This document shows, one piece after another, positions 61,921 through 64,000 of a stretch of DNA of 64,000 bases. The first letter of the stretch is position 1; each line of letters begins with the position of its first letter. The stretch lies in contig KV425571.1 of assembly GCA_001632425.1 (NCBI GenBank), forward strand, positions 375,387 through 439,386. The letters run 5' to 3'. Made by a program: the position numbers and the translations under genes. The DNA is from Neolentinus lepideus HHB14362 ss-1. Taxonomy: Eukaryota; Basidiomycota; Agaricomycetes; Gloeophyllales; Gloeophyllaceae. The notes under the pieces are model-generated. The model did not search any database and was not told the origin of the DNA. It saw only the letters and a program-made list of their open reading frames with translations.

Positions 61921-62477
61921 CAATATGAGTCGGAAGACTGGAACATTTAGGATAGACTTGAATTTTTGATCAGTTGCAGGGCTGTCATGCTGCTGGAGTC
62001 TCTCAATATATCTTTGCTGGGGAGGCATTCCCTTACCAACTCATGAGTGTCTTGACATCTGGCTTTTTATACCGGGCTAGCAGTAAATCACCGCGTGCAA
62101 GCAGTGCCTATCCGAGGCACCAGTGGCTACAACAAACAATGCTTAGTCACAGCTAAACAGACAATATAAAATGACTAGACTACATCAGGAAAACGACTTT
62201 TAGTCTTAGGTCCGGGACTTGGCTTATTAATCAAGCGCGCCACGCGCAATTCACCGTCGATCATGTGCAGGTCACACTAACTGTGACTTCCCAGAGTATT
62301 TATTCATTCATTCATTCGAGTGACTAACAGATTAGAATGAATATGCAAGAACTCTACTGATCGCATCCCGATGGCGTCCGAAGCTTGCATCTGCACTCCA
62401 CGGTCACAATACTCGCATAACACTACAGAAACCTCGGAGCTCAACGAATGTCCTAATGTCAAGTATGTAGACAGCGC
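61921..62477. other. Intergenic, convergent
   Basis: About 560 AT-rich bases between the TMEM63 stop and the eL8 stop. A short 'ATTC' tandem run sits at about 62303-62317. No gene supported. Confidence 0.4.
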
Positions 62478-63676
62478 TTAGAGCTTGCCAACGTTGGCCG
62501 CAGCGACGCTCTGGCCAGCAGCTTTAGCACGCTTGCGGATCATCTCGCGGGACTTGTTGCCACGGACACCTCCACCCCACTGGCGACGGTGCTCATCATA
62601 CTTGTCGGTACTGGAGCACAGATAAGCCTACGAAATGGACGAGAGCCGACGAAGAAGACGTACAAGTTAGCCTTCGCGGCGCTCACCAAGGTAGCGAGCT
62701 CCCTCTGGTCCTCGCTCTTCACTTCCTGGAGTGTGACGACAGCAGCGGTCTTCTTGTGAACGACCGTGCCGAGGCGAGCCTTGCCCTTGACAATGACGTA
62801 GGGCACACCCATCTTGCGGCAGAGAGCGGGAAGGAAGATGACGAGCTCGATGGGGTCAACATCGTGGGCGATGATAACGAGAGCGGCCTTCTTGGCTTCA
62901 ACGAGGGCAACACAGTGATTCAGACCATACTTGGCGAAAAGCGGCTTCTTAGACTCATCCTTGGCAGGCGTCTTTCCCTCAGCCGTGGCCTGGGCTTGGG
63001 CAGTGAGACGAGCCTTCTTTTCCTGCTTCGTCTCGGGGCGGTACCTGGGACATTGTTAGGGTAAAAACACATGAACCTTTGATGACGACGGACTTGTTTA
63101 AAAGCTTGAACAACTGCGTAGCAGTGTTCTTGTCGAGGGTGTGGGAGAACTGCGCAATGGCAGGGGGCACCTTCAGGCGTTGATTGAGAATGACCTTCTG
63201 GCGCTGGAGGCGAACATATTCGGGCCACTTGACGAAGCGAGTTAAATCCTTCTTGGGTTGGATGTCCTGACCTAAACCGCCCGTCAAGGAGGTTCCCCAT
63301 GCCCAAGACGGAAGATCACATACCGATACCGAAGTTCTTAGGGGTAGCCTCGAACAAGGGGTTCTTCACAGACTTGGTGGTCTTCGCACCAGAGCCGGGA
63401 GCGGGGGCAGGCTTCTTGCCAGAACCGGGCTTGGACTTGGGAGGCTGGTCATTGAGACGAGGTGTAAGTAACAGCACGACTACGCGAACGCAAGCCGACT
63501 GCGCCGTCAGTCCTCGGAGCTCTAACGCCCGCGTCTATCGACACGGGCCCAGCAAGAGCTTCATCGCCATCAAGGCTCAGCTATCAAGCACGAGACATAA
63601 TGTGCTTTGCTGGAGGGTCTGGGGTGTAAGCAGTCAGTCAAATGTAAATGGGTTATCCTACGATGTGGCGCACCAT
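62478..63676 (-). CDS. RPL8: 60S ribosomal protein eL8 (L7a / yeast Rpl8)
   Basis: This is a large-subunit ribosomal protein with an L7Ae-type RNA-binding core. Reading frames give '[19 protein letters not shown]', '[11 protein letters not shown]', '[20 protein letters not shown]', '[20 protein letters not shown]', '[13 protein letters not shown]', '[20 protein letters not shown]' and '[20 protein letters not shown]'. They continue with '[20 protein letters not shown]', '[20 protein letters not shown]' and '[10 protein letters not shown]', stop 62478-62480. The first amino acids require an upstream exon. The best candidate is an ATG-only exon at 63676-63674, followed by GTGCGC and an acceptor before 'PPKSK' at about 63459, giving a first intron of about 215 nt. 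Other ATGs nearby lack an in-phase donor. The protein identity is certain; the start exon is moderately supported. Confidence 0.93.
63497..63561 (-). ncRNA. Candidate structured RNA (snoRNA-like hairpins) in the eL8 first intron
   Basis: Two adjacent hairpins lie inside the predicted long intron. The larger (63519-63561) pairs AGCTCT with AGAGCT, then has an internal loop, then a 9-bp stem (GCCCGTGTC with GACGCGGGC on the minus strand, one G-U pair) capped by GATA. The smaller (63497-63512) pairs GACTG with CAGTC around six bases. An ACA trinucleotide lies downstream on the minus strand. This could be an H/ACA-type snoRNA, which often sits in ribosomal protein introns, but no guide target was checked. 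Confidence 0.3.
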
Positions 63677-64000
63677 CCATCTGTGTCATATGTCTCCACA
63701 GTGGATTCGACCTCGAGACTCCGAGATATCGACTGCAACGGTGTCGAAAACGGCGTTGAGAATATGCTCACCATCGTTGATAGGCTTGAGGGCGTTGAGA
63801 AAAGTGTTGTCCACAGGGGCGCAAGGAGTTCCGTTTCAAACTCCGTCGGGACCCACCGACGAATCCGGTCCGATGCCACCCCAGGCCTTTCGACGTCTCC
63901 TGCTCTCTATCATCCCACCGAATTTTTACTGGTCTTGGATCACCCGCGCCCGACGCTGAGAGTCGACTCTACGGAGGCTGGTCTCGTGAAACACGGAGCA
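63677..64000 (+). other. Right edge: open frame of unknown status running out of the window
   Basis: A plus-strand frame remains open from about 63620 to the window end with Ser/Arg-rich sequence ('STSRLRDIDCNGVENGVEN', 'MLTIVDRLEGVEKSVVHRG'). It has no clear start codon or domain, and could be a partial exon or chance. The eL8 promoter also lies here. Confidence 0.25.

Overview
The window is nuclear DNA from a filamentous basidiomycete, most likely an Agaricomycete. Nearly every gene is broken by many short introns (about 45-70 nt, mostly GT-AG with a few apparent GC-AG). The gene set fits this: a fungal GPCR-like receptor, secreted GH18 and GH95 enzymes, a large membrane GT2, a KRE6/SKN1-like GH16, an Spg1/Tem1 GTPase and rapidly evolving F-box genes. 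I saw no CRISPR array, operon, rRNA, convincing tRNA or intact transposon. Gene models were assembled by hand from reading frames plus splice signals, so single exon edges may be off by a few bases.

Layout. 1-5.2 kb: 3' part of a mitochondrial uS4 gene (+), a single-exon F-box/LRR-like gene (-), and eIF3 subunit l (+). 6.2-11.5 kb: a family-2 O-methyltransferase (+) and a YPK1-type AGC kinase (+). 12-19 kb: a GNAT-Mss4 fusion gene (-), head to head with a GH95 alpha-L-fucosidase (+), then a frameshifted paralogue of the first F-box gene (+). 19.4-22.8 kb: a four-helix MARVEL-like protein (-) and a 7TM receptor (-). 25.6-28.2 kb: a low-complexity protein with two cysteine motifs and about twelve W-P-M repeats (-). 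30.6-36.9 kb: a very GC-rich island with a processive-type GT2 (-) and a GH16 (+) sharing a 260-bp promoter. 36.9-41.5 kb: a gene-poor block with several degenerate repeat families.

41.5-64 kb: a dense housekeeping stretch. In order: V-ATPase subunit E (-), Spg1/Tem1 GTPase (+), an F-box/propeller-like protein (+), a GH18 chitinase with CBM5/12 (-), the Mtr4 RNA helicase (-) head to head with a UBX protein (+), an EF-hand myosin light chain (-) head to head with a TMEM63/OSCA channel (+), and ribosomal protein eL8 (-), whose long first intron holds a strong hairpin.

How genes may work together. Cell-wall functions recur (GT2, GH16, GH18, and YPK1 as an upstream growth and stress kinase). Cytokinesis functions recur too (Spg1/Tem1 and a Cdc4/Mlc1-like light chain). 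The GT2/GH16 divergent pair is the best candidate for a co-regulated unit. The most unusual single genes are the GNAT-Mss4 fusion and the W-P-M repeat protein.
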